From Campylorhamphus procurvoides (taxonomy: Eukaryota; Chordata; Aves; Passeriformes; Dendrocolaptidae): 64,000 nucleotides of DNA. The stretch's first letter is position 1, and every line of letters starts with the position of its first letter. Under the pieces are notes generated by a model that was not told the origin of the DNA, searched no databases, and saw only the letters and a list, made by a program, of their open reading frames with translations. This document shows positions 24,601 to 39,600 of the stretch, in pieces. Position numbers and translations under genes: made by a program. The stretch spans positions 201,612 through 265,611 of the forward strand of contig WBMV01004774.1 of the NCBI GenBank assembly GCA_013396655.1, read 5' to 3'.

Positions 24601-27600
24601 TGAAATGTTAAAATAGGCATTTTACAAGAGAGAGACATGAATTCAAGTGGCACATATAAACACACAGTCTAGAAGAGATAAATGAGCTGCTTCTGTTCTT
24701 TTTTGTAAGAAAAATGAGGACACTCAGCTTCAGAGAGCAGGGTGTAATTAATGCACCAAACTCCACGCTGCCAGAGTCACTCACTGAGGCTGAGAATGTG
24801 GGATTCATTCCTATTTAACAATTCACACAGGTTACTAATATTCCTGCTACCTGACTGAGGCAAGAGGCTATTTAACTCCATGGTTTAGGGCCTGTGTCAT
24901 TCCCCACAAGATCCATGTGAAACCCAGAATATGGGGAGACTACCTATCCCATCCCATCTCATCCTAATCCTATCCTATCCCATCCCATCCTAATGTTATC
25001 CTATCTCATCTCAATCCTATCTTATCTCAATCCTATCCTATCTCATCCTAATACTACCTCATCCTATCCAAATGCTACCTCATCCTATCCTAATGCTATC
25101 CCATCCCATCCCATCCCATCCCATCCTTCCTCTTTCATCTCCAGGACTGCTGTGTCAGCTTCTCAGCAGGTTAAACCCCAAAGCTCAGCCAGAAGGACTC
25201 CAGCTGTCCCTCAGGTGCTGACAGGCAGATAAGGCAGGGGTTACCCCTCCCATGGAGTGTTCTCCCATCTCCACCCCAGTGTCCGGTCACTCCAGTCAGT
25301 CCTGCTCTCCAGGGGTTCACCAAACTGCTCTCATTTTAATTTAATTTTCTCCTCTAGTCATTGAGAAATATCCAGCTGCTGAAGGACTAAAGGCTTCACC
25401 TATTTTTTTCTTCTCCTTTCCTATTCTCTTGCCTACATTTCCCATCCTTGGATTTCAGGAAAATCCAGTACTGTTTCTAAAATTGTACTGCTGGCTCAGT
25501 GATCAAGAGCTGGATGAGAACACAGAATGATGGAATGGTTTGAGCTGAAGGGACCTTATAGACCAAGCAGTCCCANCCTGGACTCAGAACTGCAGGTGGG
25601 CTCTGACAAGTGCAGAGTAGTGGGGGAACTGGCCAGGTATGAAGGAGAAAGACTGAAATCAGACCATTCCAGCAAAGAGCAGCATGGTGTTTGTGCCACT
25701 CCACTGACAGAAAGGTACCTGCTGTGCCAGAGTAACTCCCTGAGAAGGACAGGCAGCAGCCTCAGCAAGCCCAGGGATGCTCCATGCTCTCCCCAGCCCC
25801 ATCCAGCATCCCCCCAGAGCCCCCTGCCCTGCCCACCCAGCCTGCACTCACAAACACTCACCAGAGCTCCAGCTTGACCCTTCTGCCGTCCAACAGGATA
25901 GTAGTGGTCTTGTAGTCAATTCCTGAAAGAAAAGCAATGAAAAGCTGAGCAAACACTGAGAACATCTGCAGAGATGCACAGGAACCCTGCCCTGCCTCCC
26001 TGGACCTATCAGCTCCTGTTCACTGAAAGGGATGTTTTCTCCCCCTTGCTCTGCTGCCTGTTTGTGGAGGGCTACAGAGACTTGACTTCTGCTTCAAGGC
26101 AAAGACTGCTCTGCATCATATTCTATTCCTCCTCCCTAAAGACACAGTTAACTCCTACATTGCTCCTGACTTCTCCACTGTGGGATTACACCTGTTAGAA
26201 TTTGCAGGAGAGCTTGGATGGGGCTTGGAGCAATGTGGCCTAGCAAAAGGTGTCCCTGCTGATGGCAGGGAGTGGGATGAGATGAACTTTAAGGTCCCTT
26301 CCAACCCAAACCATTCCATGACTCTGAGATTCAGTGGTTTGCAGCATTATTACACAGGACAGTGATAAATTAGACTTTTGAGGGTTGAGCCACAGACAGG
26401 AACAATGTAGAAGCATCTTCACTACATCAGCCTGCAGTCCCAGCATCTCTCAAACATCTCTGCCTGCAGCCACAGGACATTTTGGGAGGTGGGTGATACA
26501 GAAAGCCTGTCCAGAGAATGCTGTTCTGTCTTCTGAGCAGCTCTGGGCTGTGGATCCCAGAGAGTCAGGTAAGGGAGGGCAAAGAGAGGCATCATGCAGG
26601 GCACACTTCCCACTTATGGAGGGCTGAGAACGCAGCACACACATCCTCTGCTTTTCACAGACACCACCACAAACCCCTCCAAACCACAATACCCAGCTGT
26701 GCTGGCACATAAGGGGTGTCCAACACCCCTGGATACACAAGGACTTTGTTCAAACTGGGGCCTGTCTCACTGTCAGACAGAGAAATTTAAAACAGGCCAC
26801 TCCACCTGCAACAGGTTCAAAGTGTGCAAAACTCCCCCTTCCCCAAGGCCCCGGGCACAGGGGAAGAGCCACAGCTGCACCTCCCACCTCCTTCCCAAAA
26901 TCCAGGTGCCCAGGAAAAGCAGCTTCTCCGCAAACTTCAGGTATTAGGAAGTTGCTTAAACAAAGCACTGCTGCACACCCACTGAAGCATCAACTCATTT
27001 ACAGCCCGCTTTAATAATGCAGAATTGCTTCACTCTGATTAGATCAACTTCATTTTTGCCTTTTGCCAATAGATATCAGACTTCAAATCTCTGTTAAAAC
27101 CCCACCATTGTTACAACCTGCACTTCCCTTTTCCTGCAAGGAGAACACTGCCCCGACAACCAAACAGACAAGTTTGTCAATAAAGCAAATGGATTTTTCT
27201 GAGTCATCCACAGGAGTTCCCTGTTAGTGCCAAACAAATTAGATTTCAGCCTTCACAGGGTGCTATAAAAAGCAATAAAGATAATTATCTTAAATCTCAA
27301 CTATTTCCAGTGCTTTATCACAGAAAATAGACAGTTTACATTTTATCTTCCTCCAGAGACAAGTGAATGATCTGTATTTATTTTCAGATGGGTGTAATTC
27401 TTCCTCATCCCCAGGGACAGCGAGGAGCAGTGGGAGCAAGGAGGGAGCATCCAGACACCCTCCCCAGCAAGGAGGGAGCATCCAGACACCCTCCCCAGCA
27501 AGGAGGGAGCATCCAGACAATCCTCCCCCACCAGTTCCTGAACCAGGAGCTGATGGGCTGTTGGGAAGGGGCTCATTAAGCCCAGTGCTCTGTTTCAGAC

Positions 27601-30600
27601 ACTCTGCCCCACACGGGTGGGGCAGTCACAGGAAAGCACCAAGGAGGGGGAGCAGGCAGTTTTTGTGGCACAGAGGCCACGTTTCCAAAAATGCCACTAT
27701 CGAGGCAACTTGACTGTCAGCTCTTAAAAGTGAGAGAGGCTCAGCTTAACTGGGAAGAAAAGAAAGCTCATTAATGGAAATGCCAAACCCACAGACGTCT
27801 TCATTAGGCTCCACACCCACAAACTGCCCATCCCACATCCTCAGCATGGGGAACATGGGTTCCCTGTTCCAAATATTCATGATTTGGTCACCAGAGAAAT
27901 GCTTTAAATACTCCATGTTCACCTGAAACTACACCACATACTTTAAATCAGAGTGACACCAGTCTTTGGTTGTTTATATGTTTTTATATATATACATATA
28001 TATATATAATATTGCCATGACCAAAGTTGGCAGCCAGCAGAAAATGCACTGGAAAATTTCTTCTGCTCCTGTTACAACTGCTCCTTGCTCAAGACACTCG
28101 GGAACATAAACATGCAAAGCAAATGTCCTTCATGTCCTTCACAGTGATGTCACACACACAGAAGATGTGTGAGATGGAGGGAGAAAGCATGAGGTTGTAT
28201 TTGTTCCCTTCTCAGGGGACAGCAGGACAGCCCCGAGCTCCTGTGGCAATTCCCAGAGATCCCCACAAGGGAGTGGTGGTGGCAGGGTCTCAGGAATGTG
28301 CTGCCCACCACACCTGATGCCAAGTGCAAAAGCACAGAGAAAGGAAAGTACAATCCATGTGTTTGGGCTGAACTTGTGTCCTTGGTCTCAGAGTGCTGGA
28401 GGTGACAGGGGGAGGCCTTTCTGAGGATCCCCCTGTGGTGCTGCTGGGCCACTGGCCTGAGGTGGTCACACACCCCCCAGCTAACACAGAGCAGGATCTG
28501 GGGACATGGGCTGCAGGAAAGGGCTGCACTTTTTAACTTGCACACACCCAAACTGGGACTAGGGTGAATTTACAAAAGGTTTGGGAGCAAACTCTGTCTA
28601 TAAGTCCATGGATAAGGACAAAAACCTGCACAACTGATGTTTTGGAGAAAATTTCAGCTTCTCTTTTCCAGGAACAGTCAGAGCATCATGACAGCTCAAA
28701 GGGGCTCCCTTTTGGCCTGTTATTTTTCCAGCTGGTTAGCACCCTGAGCAGGACACAGCTCACAGGCACAGCTCTGCCATGGCTGTGCAGGATGACCATG
28801 GCTCACTGGTGACACAAAATCTGCATCATCACATGGCCTCATAGTCATGGCACTCACTGCAGTGGTGAACACCAGCACTGACACCTGATATTTTAATCCC
28901 AGTAACACACAACCCTGTGCTGGGTTGTAGCCCACAGCACCCACCATGTACAGCTGACAGGGAAGCTGAGCAGCCCAGCTTGATTTCCTCGGCCCAGCCT
29001 ACACCTCAAGCTCAGCCTTGTCTCCTCCCCTGCCCCGGGGACCTGGGGACAGAGCAGCACAGCAGCCACCAGATGCCACCTCTGTAGAGGCTGCTGGCAG
29101 AGTGTGCCATGGCCACAGACACACCAGGGCTGCTCCTCTGCCCTTGCATTTCAGGCAGCTCAGACACAATAAGGAAAGGGAGATTTTTAAAGTTTCCTTT
29201 TGAAGTTCACAGAATCCCAGAATATGCTGAGTTGGAAGGGACCCACAAGGATCACCAAGTCCAACCCTCAGCCCTGCAAAGGACCATCCCAAAGTCACCC
29301 CCTGTGCCCCAGAGCATCATCCAAACCCTCCTGGAGCTCTGGCAGCCTTGGGGCCGTGCCCACTGCCCTGGGGAGCCTGGGCAGTGCCCACCACCCTCTG
29401 GGGGAAGAACCTTTTGCTGAGATCCCACCTGACCCTGCCCTGACACAGCTCCAGCCATTCCCTGGGTGCTGTCCCTGGTCCCCATGGAGCAGAGATCAGT
29501 GCCTGCCCCTCCCCAGGGAGCTGTCCCTGCAATGAGGTGTCCCCTCAGTCCCCTCCAGCTGAGCACAGAGTGCCCTCAGCTGCTCTTCCCCTCCAGGCCT
29601 TTCACCACCTTTGCTGCCTTCTGTGGACACTCTCTAGGAGTTTATATCTTATATCTTCCTTACCCTGGTGCTGAGAGGCTTCCCCCAGCTGAGCCTCCCC
29701 TCTGCTCATAGCCCAGCCCAGACATCTCAGCCCTGATCCCCCAGCAGGGCTGTGCTGCCACAAACCCCACGCTGTGACAAACCAGCCCTGCCCAGCCCTC
29801 GGGGAGCAGCGCTGGGGGAAAGAAACCACTCTTGTTTAAAGCTTATTTTATATCAACTGATCTCCTCTGCACCCATATCTAGCATGATGCAACAAAATGA
29901 ATGAGGCTTGGGGAACAAGTCTGGGCTGTTCTCTCGGATTTAGCACTCGGGCCGACTCCTCTGCTATTTTTCCAGCCCTGCTGTAGAGTCCTGCTGATGC
30001 TGACACCACCCCAGCCCCATTCCTGGAGCAGACCTGGCACAGGCCCCTGTGCAAAGGGATCTGCTGTCACCAAGACTGATGTCAGACACCCAGCTCTCCC
30101 CTGCAGAGCTGAGTTCCACGCTCCCGGGCAAGGCTCCAGGGAATTCCAAACCTTTCCTTCTTTTGCCAACTGGTCTAAGGAAAACCCAAGAAAGCAAGTC
30201 ATTTTCCCATGGGAATACACAGGATGTGTTATAGGAAGCTCTGACCTCTTCCAAATTACTCATGCAGTGCATAACACACTCTGCATGGGTATCACCTGGA
30301 AACTCCACACCCAACCTGAGCTGAGTTCAAACTTTCACCCCAAAGATGTGAACAAGAAAAGTAAAAGTAAAACCCCTCCAAGAGGAATGACAATTTTTTT
30401 CCCAGCACTTTGTATCAGGCTTTGAGTTCCCTTTCCCCTCAGGAATTCATGGCTTGGGGACAGGGGCACCTCCACTCTGTCAAGCTCCTGACCTGTACAA
30501 GCATGGAAACACCAGGGAGGAGGCAGGAGGAGAGCAGGTACCGGGATATGAGAGTCACACTGCAGAAGGTAGAGAGAGAAGGGAGATGTGCATTTCATGC

Positions 30601-33600
30601 TCTCCCTTAAACAGATTGATGTCTCAGGAAAATTGCCTTAAATAGCTCAAGTGAACAAGGCTCCGTAAATATTTACTGCTGAATATTTACTGCGGCCTCT
30701 GGGCTCTGTGTGGGTCTTTGTTTCAGAGAAAAGGAGACACGTTTGCTGTTGCAGACTCCCAAGGTGCTCCAAGGCCTGGGTGGGGGACCAGAAGGGTCAC
30801 CTCCCCTTAAAAATGCAGATTTGAGCTAAACCTGAGAGCAGCATGTGCCCTTCTCCTCCTTTAGCTTTCCAAGGGGATCCTCACTCAGTGCTGGGTGAGA
30901 ACAACTCCAGCCCTCAGGGTGCTGGAATATTGGCCAGAGCCAATGCTGCATTTTAGGTTACTGGTCCAAATCAAGAGTCCTCTCTAAAGATCCAACCCCC
31001 ACCAGCCCCACTGCACCTACACAAACATCACAAAGGTACAAGCAGGACCTGCAGAGGGACAAAGGGACCCATCCCACATCCAACGAGCCACCAGCAGGTT
31101 TTCCTGAGACCTGCCTTGAATGCTGGGCTGCAACACCCCCTGTTTGCACCCACAGTGTCTTTAAGGAGAATATAATTTATTCACAAATCTGGGGCAAAAG
31201 GCATTCCAGGTGATGCTCAAAAATCTCTTTCCAAAGGCAAAAAATAACCAATGTATTCAAGGGAAACACTGATATAGTTTGAAGACACACTTGCTTTCCT
31301 TCCGAGAGACACAAAGTAATTTCCACTTTGACACTTAAAGTCATTTCCAGTTTGCATGAGTCAGACTGGCCAAAGATGCTTCTGCCACCTCATTTCTTAC
31401 CCAACTGTTTTCTGCCTGTGGGAGCTCGGAATCCACCACCTCATTCTGTTAGTCCACCCACAACAAAAACAAGTGCATGTTACTTGAACTTCATTAAAAA
31501 CATGATCAGTTCCCCCAGTTCACAGACATGTGCTGCATAACGCCACCTCAGCTTTTTTCCTCCTTTCTAAAATTAAATTGGGTTTCATTTATTTATAATT
31601 CAAAAGAAGACAACCAACCCACTTGCAAAGTGACATATAAGGTCAACAGGCAAAACTGGAGGTGTGCAGTGATGATGAGCTAAGGCCAATTCTTCATTCA
31701 ATGCATTATATAAATAAGAAATAAGATAAATTGAGTGGACTGTCACACCCTTACAGAAATGCTCTGCTTGACTGGGAAATTCCAGCACTGGTTCACTGTC
31801 TTTCCAATGCAGACCTCCCCATACTGTAGAAAGGGATGAAGTTCCCATGGCACACACAAGGAATGTAGGAGGGAAGACAGTTTCAATCAGTCCTGCCCCA
31901 AGCAAACCCAAATCCATCTCTGGATTGGTTTGGCTCAGGGGTCTGGGTGCACTTGGTATGTGATGCAGAGGGATGGGGAAACATGATGTGTCCCTGCAGG
32001 AGGTTTGATTTTTGGGTGAGAACAGTTCAAAATGTGGAATTGTATGATACTGGCTGCTGAATGGCACTGCCACTGTGTACCAGACCTGCCAGGGGCAGTG
32101 AGGATGGACTGCTCCAGATACACATCTTGGAGGGGCAGCCCTTGCCTATGGAAATGATACCTGTGCTCTTATGTAGATACACAGTGGGAAGGGGTGGGAG
32201 CTGGGCATGGCACACACAGTATGGAATAGGAGGTGGAATAAGCCAGAGCAGGGTTAATTTTTGCAGCAGCCAGGAGGGGCAAGGCCAGGACACAGAGCTC
32301 ATTCTGTACTACCTCATGTCATTGCTGGGGGCAGGGGAAAGGGACTCTCTTGCTCACAAGCCACCAGAAACACTCCTTGTGCCACCACAATGCCTCACCC
32401 AGAGAGCCTGGAGATGGACTTTGATTTGTGACTGTCATTAGTAGAGCTAAAGTCACCACACCACCCGTGTCTAACTGAAAATGTTGAATTTTCCCCCAAA
32501 ACACCCCCAGCCTCTTCTGTTTGTCTACAGGTCATCAGCTCTGCCCAGTGCAGAAGGTCCCAGGCTTCTTAAAAGGTCTTCCTAAAGGTTTGTGGGTTTA
32601 GTGCCACAGAGACCAGTGGCTGCTGGGAAGAGGGGAGAGCACAGGGCTGGAATGAAAACACAGAAAACACACATCAAATATTTAACTTGCTGAGAATTTC
32701 CAGTGAACTGGAGTAACCAGCTGTGAAGGGCTGGTTGTGCTGCATGGCACTGGAGAGGAGAAAGGGATGGAGGGCTCTGAGAGCAAAGAACTGAACAATT
32801 AATGATATGCCATGATTAGAAAACAGGTGAACACTGTCAAGAATATCCACACAGCCCTGCCATGAATTTGTAACCCGTGTTGTGACAATCCTTCCTTACT
32901 GCACAGGGAAGGACCAGAAGGCACAATCACCTAGTGGGCAGCTGGTATTAAATGAGTCCTTTCACTGCCACAAAGGTAGATAAGCAACAAGAAGCACTTC
33001 AGAGTGGGCCAACAGACTGTAAATCCTTTTTTATTTTGCTTTTGCAAAAGTATGTAAGAATGAATCTAAGGTGAAGCTTCTCAGCAGCAAGGACTCCAGA
33101 AGCTCAGGCTAAACAGAGACGGGTAAATTTGGTTTAAAAACTTTATCAGCAGGTCAGACAACACTGTGGATGCCAAGAACACTGAAGCCAACTGTGAGTT
33201 TTTGTGAGAACATGATCTATGCATGAGAGCCCTGTCCCCTCCCTGGCAGTCCCTTCCTCTCCAGGCTCTCCCCTCCTGCAAGCCCCTCTTGCAGGGCTGG
33301 CAGAGCCTGGCTGAGTGTCACAAGCTCCCCTGCCACAGTCCCTTGGCACATCTTTGGGGACATGCAGGCATGCTTTGTGTCACACAAGCCAGCTGTCCTC
33401 CTACTGGTGTGTGCACAAGACATGAGCTGCTGAAAGGTCCTCCCCTCTCCCACCAAAGGGCCTGTGCCAACCTTCCAGCTGAATGAAAAGAGAAAAAGCC
33501 AAACAATGGATCTGTGCAAAACCCAAGACAGTGCCTGTGCCACAGACTTTGAAACTGGAGCCCTTCTGTGCCCTGCTAAGTCCAGCCTAAAGCCATTAGG

Positions 33601-36600
33601 GCAGAAATGAATTTATCCCAAATGCCAGCAATATCTGAGCAGTGTCCAACAGCGACTTGTTTACTCACCCAGGTCCCTGGGTGTCACAGATGTTACTAGA
33701 CCTTTCCAAGCCAGCTCCAGAATAACAGTGCCATTCCCACTTCCATCCTCAGCATGCAAAAACCTCACCCCAAACCCAAGGCAAAACACCACAGAACACC
33801 CCCCAACCAAACTGCACCTGATCATGGGGCTCCCAGCAGGAATTTGGACAGGAAGCTGGCAGAGCAGCTCACAGCAGCCCTGAACCAAGACCCTCCCTCC
33901 CTGGGAAGTTATTCCAGGGTGAAATATCCCCACCCCATAAGATGTTCCCCACAGCCAGCATTCCCAGCAGCTGCCTCTCCAGAGCCCAGCTTTGGGGGTG
34001 TACTGGGAACACTGGACAAGGTGAGGCCCAGAGGGACAGAGCAGCTCCACAGCATGTCCCCAGTGCCATGCAACCTCATGGCTCCACCACAGCCTCTCCC
34101 TCACTGGCCTTCTGGGACTTGTTTTCTGGCAGAAACACTTTCCACAAGACCCCAACAGTGAGTACTCCATCACCACACCCACAGGCTCCCTTCTCACTGC
34201 ACCCCACATCCTGCATCTTTTCATTTAACAATTGCTTATGGCAGGGATGGGCATGAAATGCCAACCTACAGCAACTGGGTCCAGTGGCCAAGTTGCTCCC
34301 AGAGCAGGATGAAGCCAGGATGCATTATTGTGGCATTCAAAATTTTGGGGTTTTTGGGTTTTTTTCAAGGCTTCACCAGCCTGTGAGTAAAAGGGCAGAA
34401 TTCTCCTTATAGAATTGTCTGATTGTGGGCAGAAACTAAATAAATAAAGACTTATTGCTTCATTTCCAGTCAAATGAGGCAGATGGGCATAGAAATCACA
34501 GGTGGCCAGAGGCTGTTGAGAGCACATCCAGAGCAAACAGGTTTAACCAAATGTGCTAATCCCACACCAAAGCCCTTCCCAGGCAGAAGGCAGCTGCTGG
34601 GGCCAGCACCAAGGTAACATGTGCACCCAGAGGTGCAGGTCTGAGATTCTCTGATTTTACAAGTAATTTAAAAACAGAGAGCAGCATCTCTACAAAGACA
34701 TCACCTGTACATTATCTTCCACCCCAGCTCCTACTATGCACTTAGAGGAGTAGCCACTTTCTCTGCCATCTGTAAGTGATACTAAATCAGTCAGAAAAAA
34801 TGTGGTATGAGGGCATCAAAACTAACAGATGAAAAAAGTGAATTCAAGCTATTTAAATAACAACTGACAAAGTCACTCGACCTTAAAAAGTGTGTGCAGC
34901 AGCACATTAACAGCAGCAATTTAACCAGTCAGCTCAGAGCTGGGAGCCACGGGAAAAATCCCTCCCCAACAACACATGAGCTCATCAGTTTGAGTCATGC
35001 ATTCAATTACCTACTCTTTAGATAGAGAAACAACAAATTATCTTCACCAACAACAAGGGTCAACCAAACACAGGTGGACTCATCCCAGGCCTGTGCCTTT
35101 CTGTGCTGGCCTTTACCTCCCAGTATCACCACTTGGTTTCGAGCAGGGTGATAAAAGTTCTCCAGCAGCACCACTGCAGAACAGCCCAGGTCCTGCCTGC
35201 AGAGCTGGGGCTGAAGGTCAGAGAGCACATGATCCTACCTCTGTGCTGCTGTCCTGCCTTGCAGCTGAGCCTTGGCATAGGGCTGAAGGGTCTCAGGGTG
35301 ATGGGGTATGCAACCAGAACCAGATGGAAGGCCCTGCTCCAGCCTCCATGTCCTGCCCCCAGCAGCACAAACACAGCCCACCCTCGTGGCACAGCTCAGG
35401 AGGAGCCATGAGAAGCCCCATGACGCTGCTGTGCAGCAGATGAGTGGGGCTGGCTGGAGTGCAGGAGCTCAGCCCCATGTTTCTGCTCCAGGGAGCTGCT
35501 GCAGCTCTGCCAGCTCTGGGTGATCCATCCACCACGCTGCCAAGCACCTCGTACTGAGGCACATGTAGAAACAGAGAGAACAAATGCCTTTCAGTTATCT
35601 GAAGCTATCCAGATTTGTAAGATTGCTCCTGAAAAACATACTCCATCTCCCATTCATACCCGTCTCATTTCAACTGAGAGGGATTTCCACTTAGCCTGAG
35701 GTCTGCTCGCATCACTTTGTTCCCAGGCAAAGTCATCTCCAGCTGAGGGCTCGTAGGTGGGGAGCTCGGGCAAATAATTACTTGTTTGGTTTTGTAACCA
35801 GCCAAAAGCAAAACACTTACTTGGAGACCTCGAAGAAGCCCAGATTTGCAGAAGAGTTCACTTGTCCTGCTCCACAGCCCAGCAGTGTGGTCCTCACACA
35901 GAGGAGCTCTGTTCTGGGCCCAGTTAAGGGTGACAAGTGCATCTGAATACAGCATTCAAAGCCAGGAGCAAATCTGTTCCCAAAGCTCCAGCAAATTCAG
36001 TGGACACCAGGGAAGCCCCAGAAACAGCCCAAAGTCAGTCCAGAACCGGGGATGTGAAGTGGATTTGTGCTTTTAGAAGAAAATCAAGAATGATTTTATG
36101 CACAGAAGCGACAACAAACAAAAGAGTTTCTTCATGCTTTGCAGTTCAGATCTCCATCAAAACTATACAGCTGCATGCAGAAACAAAGGCAGCCTGTGAG
36201 GGGAATCAGAGGGCACCATAACAGTCTGCATTGTTGCTGGATGACCATGCAAACACCAAGATATGCTTGGAGACAAAAAAAAGCCTAACACTCAAAAATA
36301 TCCAAGTTATTTGTCCAAAATACCTTCAACATCCTGGCCCTCCAGGATGTTCCTGGACACTGTGCAGGGAAATGTTGCTCTCCAGCCCCAGACCTACCAT
36401 CAGCAGCCTGCTCCTGGTGCACACCTGCCCAGGGATCCTGCAGAGCCTCAGGATGTGTAGGACTCCTGGCTGTCCAGCTGGCATCCAGGTTTGGCTGACA
36501 GTGACAGTGTCTCCAGACTGATGCTCTACACCCAAACACCCAGAAAAAGCTGCAGCCCTTCAGCTGGGTGTAGATGGGTTAAAGCACCACATGCCTGCTG

Positions 36601-39600
36601 AGCACGGGCACTTCCAGAGCTCCATAAAAGCTCTCTGTGTGATGAGACATCACTCACCAGGAATTTCACTGGCTCCTGGGTTTGGTGGTGCTGCCCTGAG
36701 CACCAGCCCCAAGCTGGGAAGGGGCTGCAAACATTGGCTTCACATTTCCACATTTCCAGTGACAACTGATCTCCAGGGACCTGACTCACGGCATGGCTGG
36801 GGTGCTCAGTGCTCCCTCCTTGTCCCTAAAGGATGGGCTGGCCCTGCTGCCAGAGCACCCCTTAAACACCTGCTCTGCCTCACAGAGCTCTCCCCTGCCT
36901 GAAATCCTGTTCTCAAAACCAAACTGGAAACTCTCCTGACCTACAGGATGAAGATCTCACTCCAGCTACCCCGGCAGCCTCTCTGGAGCCCAACAAAGGA
37001 AAAAGCCAGTGCTTGGCATTTTTAAAACAGAGAAAAGTATTGAATTTCAGCCCTGTAATACAGATGACACCTGCAAGAGCACAAGCATGTCTCAACCTAC
37101 AGAGGTATTCCACAGCAAACATGTTTGCTGGCACGGTGAGCAGCACAAGGAAGGCTCTCAGGTGAGATCTTCCCCTGCAGAGTTTCACGTCCTTGTGTTT
37201 CACATCCTGCAGTTTCCTGAGCAGATTTGACCATCAGGTTACTCAGGTATTTTCACAACATAAGAAAAATAACAACTCTTGGGACAAGAGAGGATTTAAG
37301 ATTAAGTAAACAATGGGGAAAATACTGGGTTTTTTGTTGGGTTTTCTTTGCTTGTTCATTGTTTGATTGGGTTTTTTTCATCTAATCACATCTCCAGTCC
37401 ACCTGGCCTCCAGAATCACTTGCAAAGGGGGCTCCAGCCTGGTGCTGTTTCAGCTGGTAACTGAGGGAAGCAAGACAAGAGTATTTCTGTGTACAGGACT
37501 GGGGGTGAGCAGGAGCAATCACCTGGCACAGAGAGGGAAGTGTCACAATAAAACCCCCAGATGGGCCAGAGCATGCAGAAGTTGGGCTGGAAACAAGTTG
37601 AAAAGATGTCCCTAAAAAAGAAATTAAAAAAAGAATCTGTGTTTTCTTTAAAATGAGACTATCCCAGAGATGCACAGAACCTTCTATTAAATTGCCAGTT
37701 AAGCACAGCCTTTCAGTGTATCCTTTCTGCCCTTCTCCTTGTCCACTGATGGTTTAAACAGCAAAAATTTTGTTTAAACAGCAGAAATTTTTGAGTTGCA
37801 TGAGGATTTTTGTCCAAATTCAATGCCTGATACCACACAGGATAGAGAGGACAGCAAGCACTTCAGGGTTATATTTATATGAGATCAGGTGTGAAAGTGT
37901 TACAATGATTTAATATTGTCTAGAATGGGGTGGTGGAAACGAGACAAAGATGAGGTAAAAAAGAGGAAGAAAATCTAAAAAGCTGTGGCTACGTAAAATG
38001 CTCTCAGCAAACAGAACCCCTATAGGAAGAAACAATGTCTGAGCTGATGTTGCAACCTTACTATTACTACAACTTTTGCAGAAGCAAACAGACCTCTTTG
38101 ATGGAGAACCCTGGGCCATTACCCTCTGTGCCCCAGGGAATTTCTTTCAGGTGAGTCCCATCTCCCAGCAAAGCCTTTGGCAAAACAGAGCCGAGGGTTT
38201 TCACATCAGAGCTTCCTTCCTCCTGCCGTGCCTGCAATCCCACAGGAACCAGTGACAGAATGCTCCTGGAGTGCTTTGAGCCGAGCTGGGGCTGCCAGGG
38301 CACGGTGAGGGGCAAATGGAAACAGAACGAGATGTTAAACATCAACGTTATAAAACCTCAGCTCAGAGTGAAGCTGTTCTCAAGTGCAATGGAAAGATGC
38401 TTTGCTGTTCCGGGAGAGGGAGGAAAACATGCCAGGGAACAGCTGGAAACAAAAGCTGAAGGAGGAGGAGACATTTTCCATGGGCTTTCCTATGCAGCTT
38501 ATACACCAAAACAACCAACCAAACCCACCCCCCACCAAGAGAGGTGGAAATTGCCATTGTGGGATCTGGAGAGAGCAAAACCTGCTTGCTTTTTACAAAC
38601 AAAAACCAGAGAAATTTTTAATCCCAGTTATTAAAAGAACGTTCCACCCATTTCAGCTTTGTGCTGCTTGGCCCACATCACCCTTGTGCACTCACAGCTC
38701 AGGAACACGTTAACAGCCATAAAAGCAAAGCTTTTATAGAGGGATTAGGCGTGGTGAAAACTGCCCAACACAACCCAGGACTTTGCAGAGTAAGCCCCCA
38801 GCTTTATAAAACCCCAACAAAACCACAACCCTCCTCAAAAGTTCTGCACACACAACAGCCTACGCTGCACTGCCTCCCTAATCCTGACTTGAGAGACACC
38901 AAAACCTGCCAGGCACTCAGTTGGGGGGTTGGTTTTTGGTTTGATGGGGAATTTTTTTGTTTGTTGGCTTTGTTTCGGTTTGTTTAAGTACAGCTGGTTA
39001 GTGCCACATTAAGCAGAGCTGGAGGTTCAGCACAGCATGTTTGGAGTTATTTTTCACACAAAGGTTCTGTAGTAAACAATGGAGAAATAAGAGATGCTGG
39101 AGCTGTTCCTGAGTTTGGCTGCTCTGATGAGATCAGCTCTGCATCCCTGACAGCAGGGAAGTGAACAGCCCTGAAGGACACTGATGCAAGTGCTGGCAGA
39201 CATACGAATTGCTGCTGCAACAACCACTCTCCACTCTGCAAGTCATCAAAAGAGGTTTCCAGCAGCATGACCAGCATGGTCCAGCTGAAACATTCCCACT
39301 GCCACTCCGGGAACGTGATGGCAGCACTGCACTTGGAACACTTTGCCTGAATCCTCCTCCCATCAAACTCAAACATTATTCCAAACACTATTCCAAAGCA
39401 TACAGTCATGCCAGAACACAAACAGCAGTTTCCACTGGAGTGCAGCAGCTGAAGCAGGGGGTCAGCCCAGCCAGCTCGTGTCTACCACCAACAGGGACAG
39501 CAGGACACCCCTGGTGGGACACAGCCAGGTGAGGAGGAGAGGCAGCAAAGCAGCAGCAGGATCGATGCTTCTCTCCCTGCTGATGCCAAAGAGCCCTGGC

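Noticed and set aside
24943..25131. A regular short-repeat array considered as CRISPR-like
   Set aside because: It is a pentanucleotide microsatellite without spacers, in a vertebrate intron.
30669..30693. Direct repeat 'aatatttactgc' x2
   Set aside because: Only 12 bases repeated once; too short to support an element or a regulatory claim.
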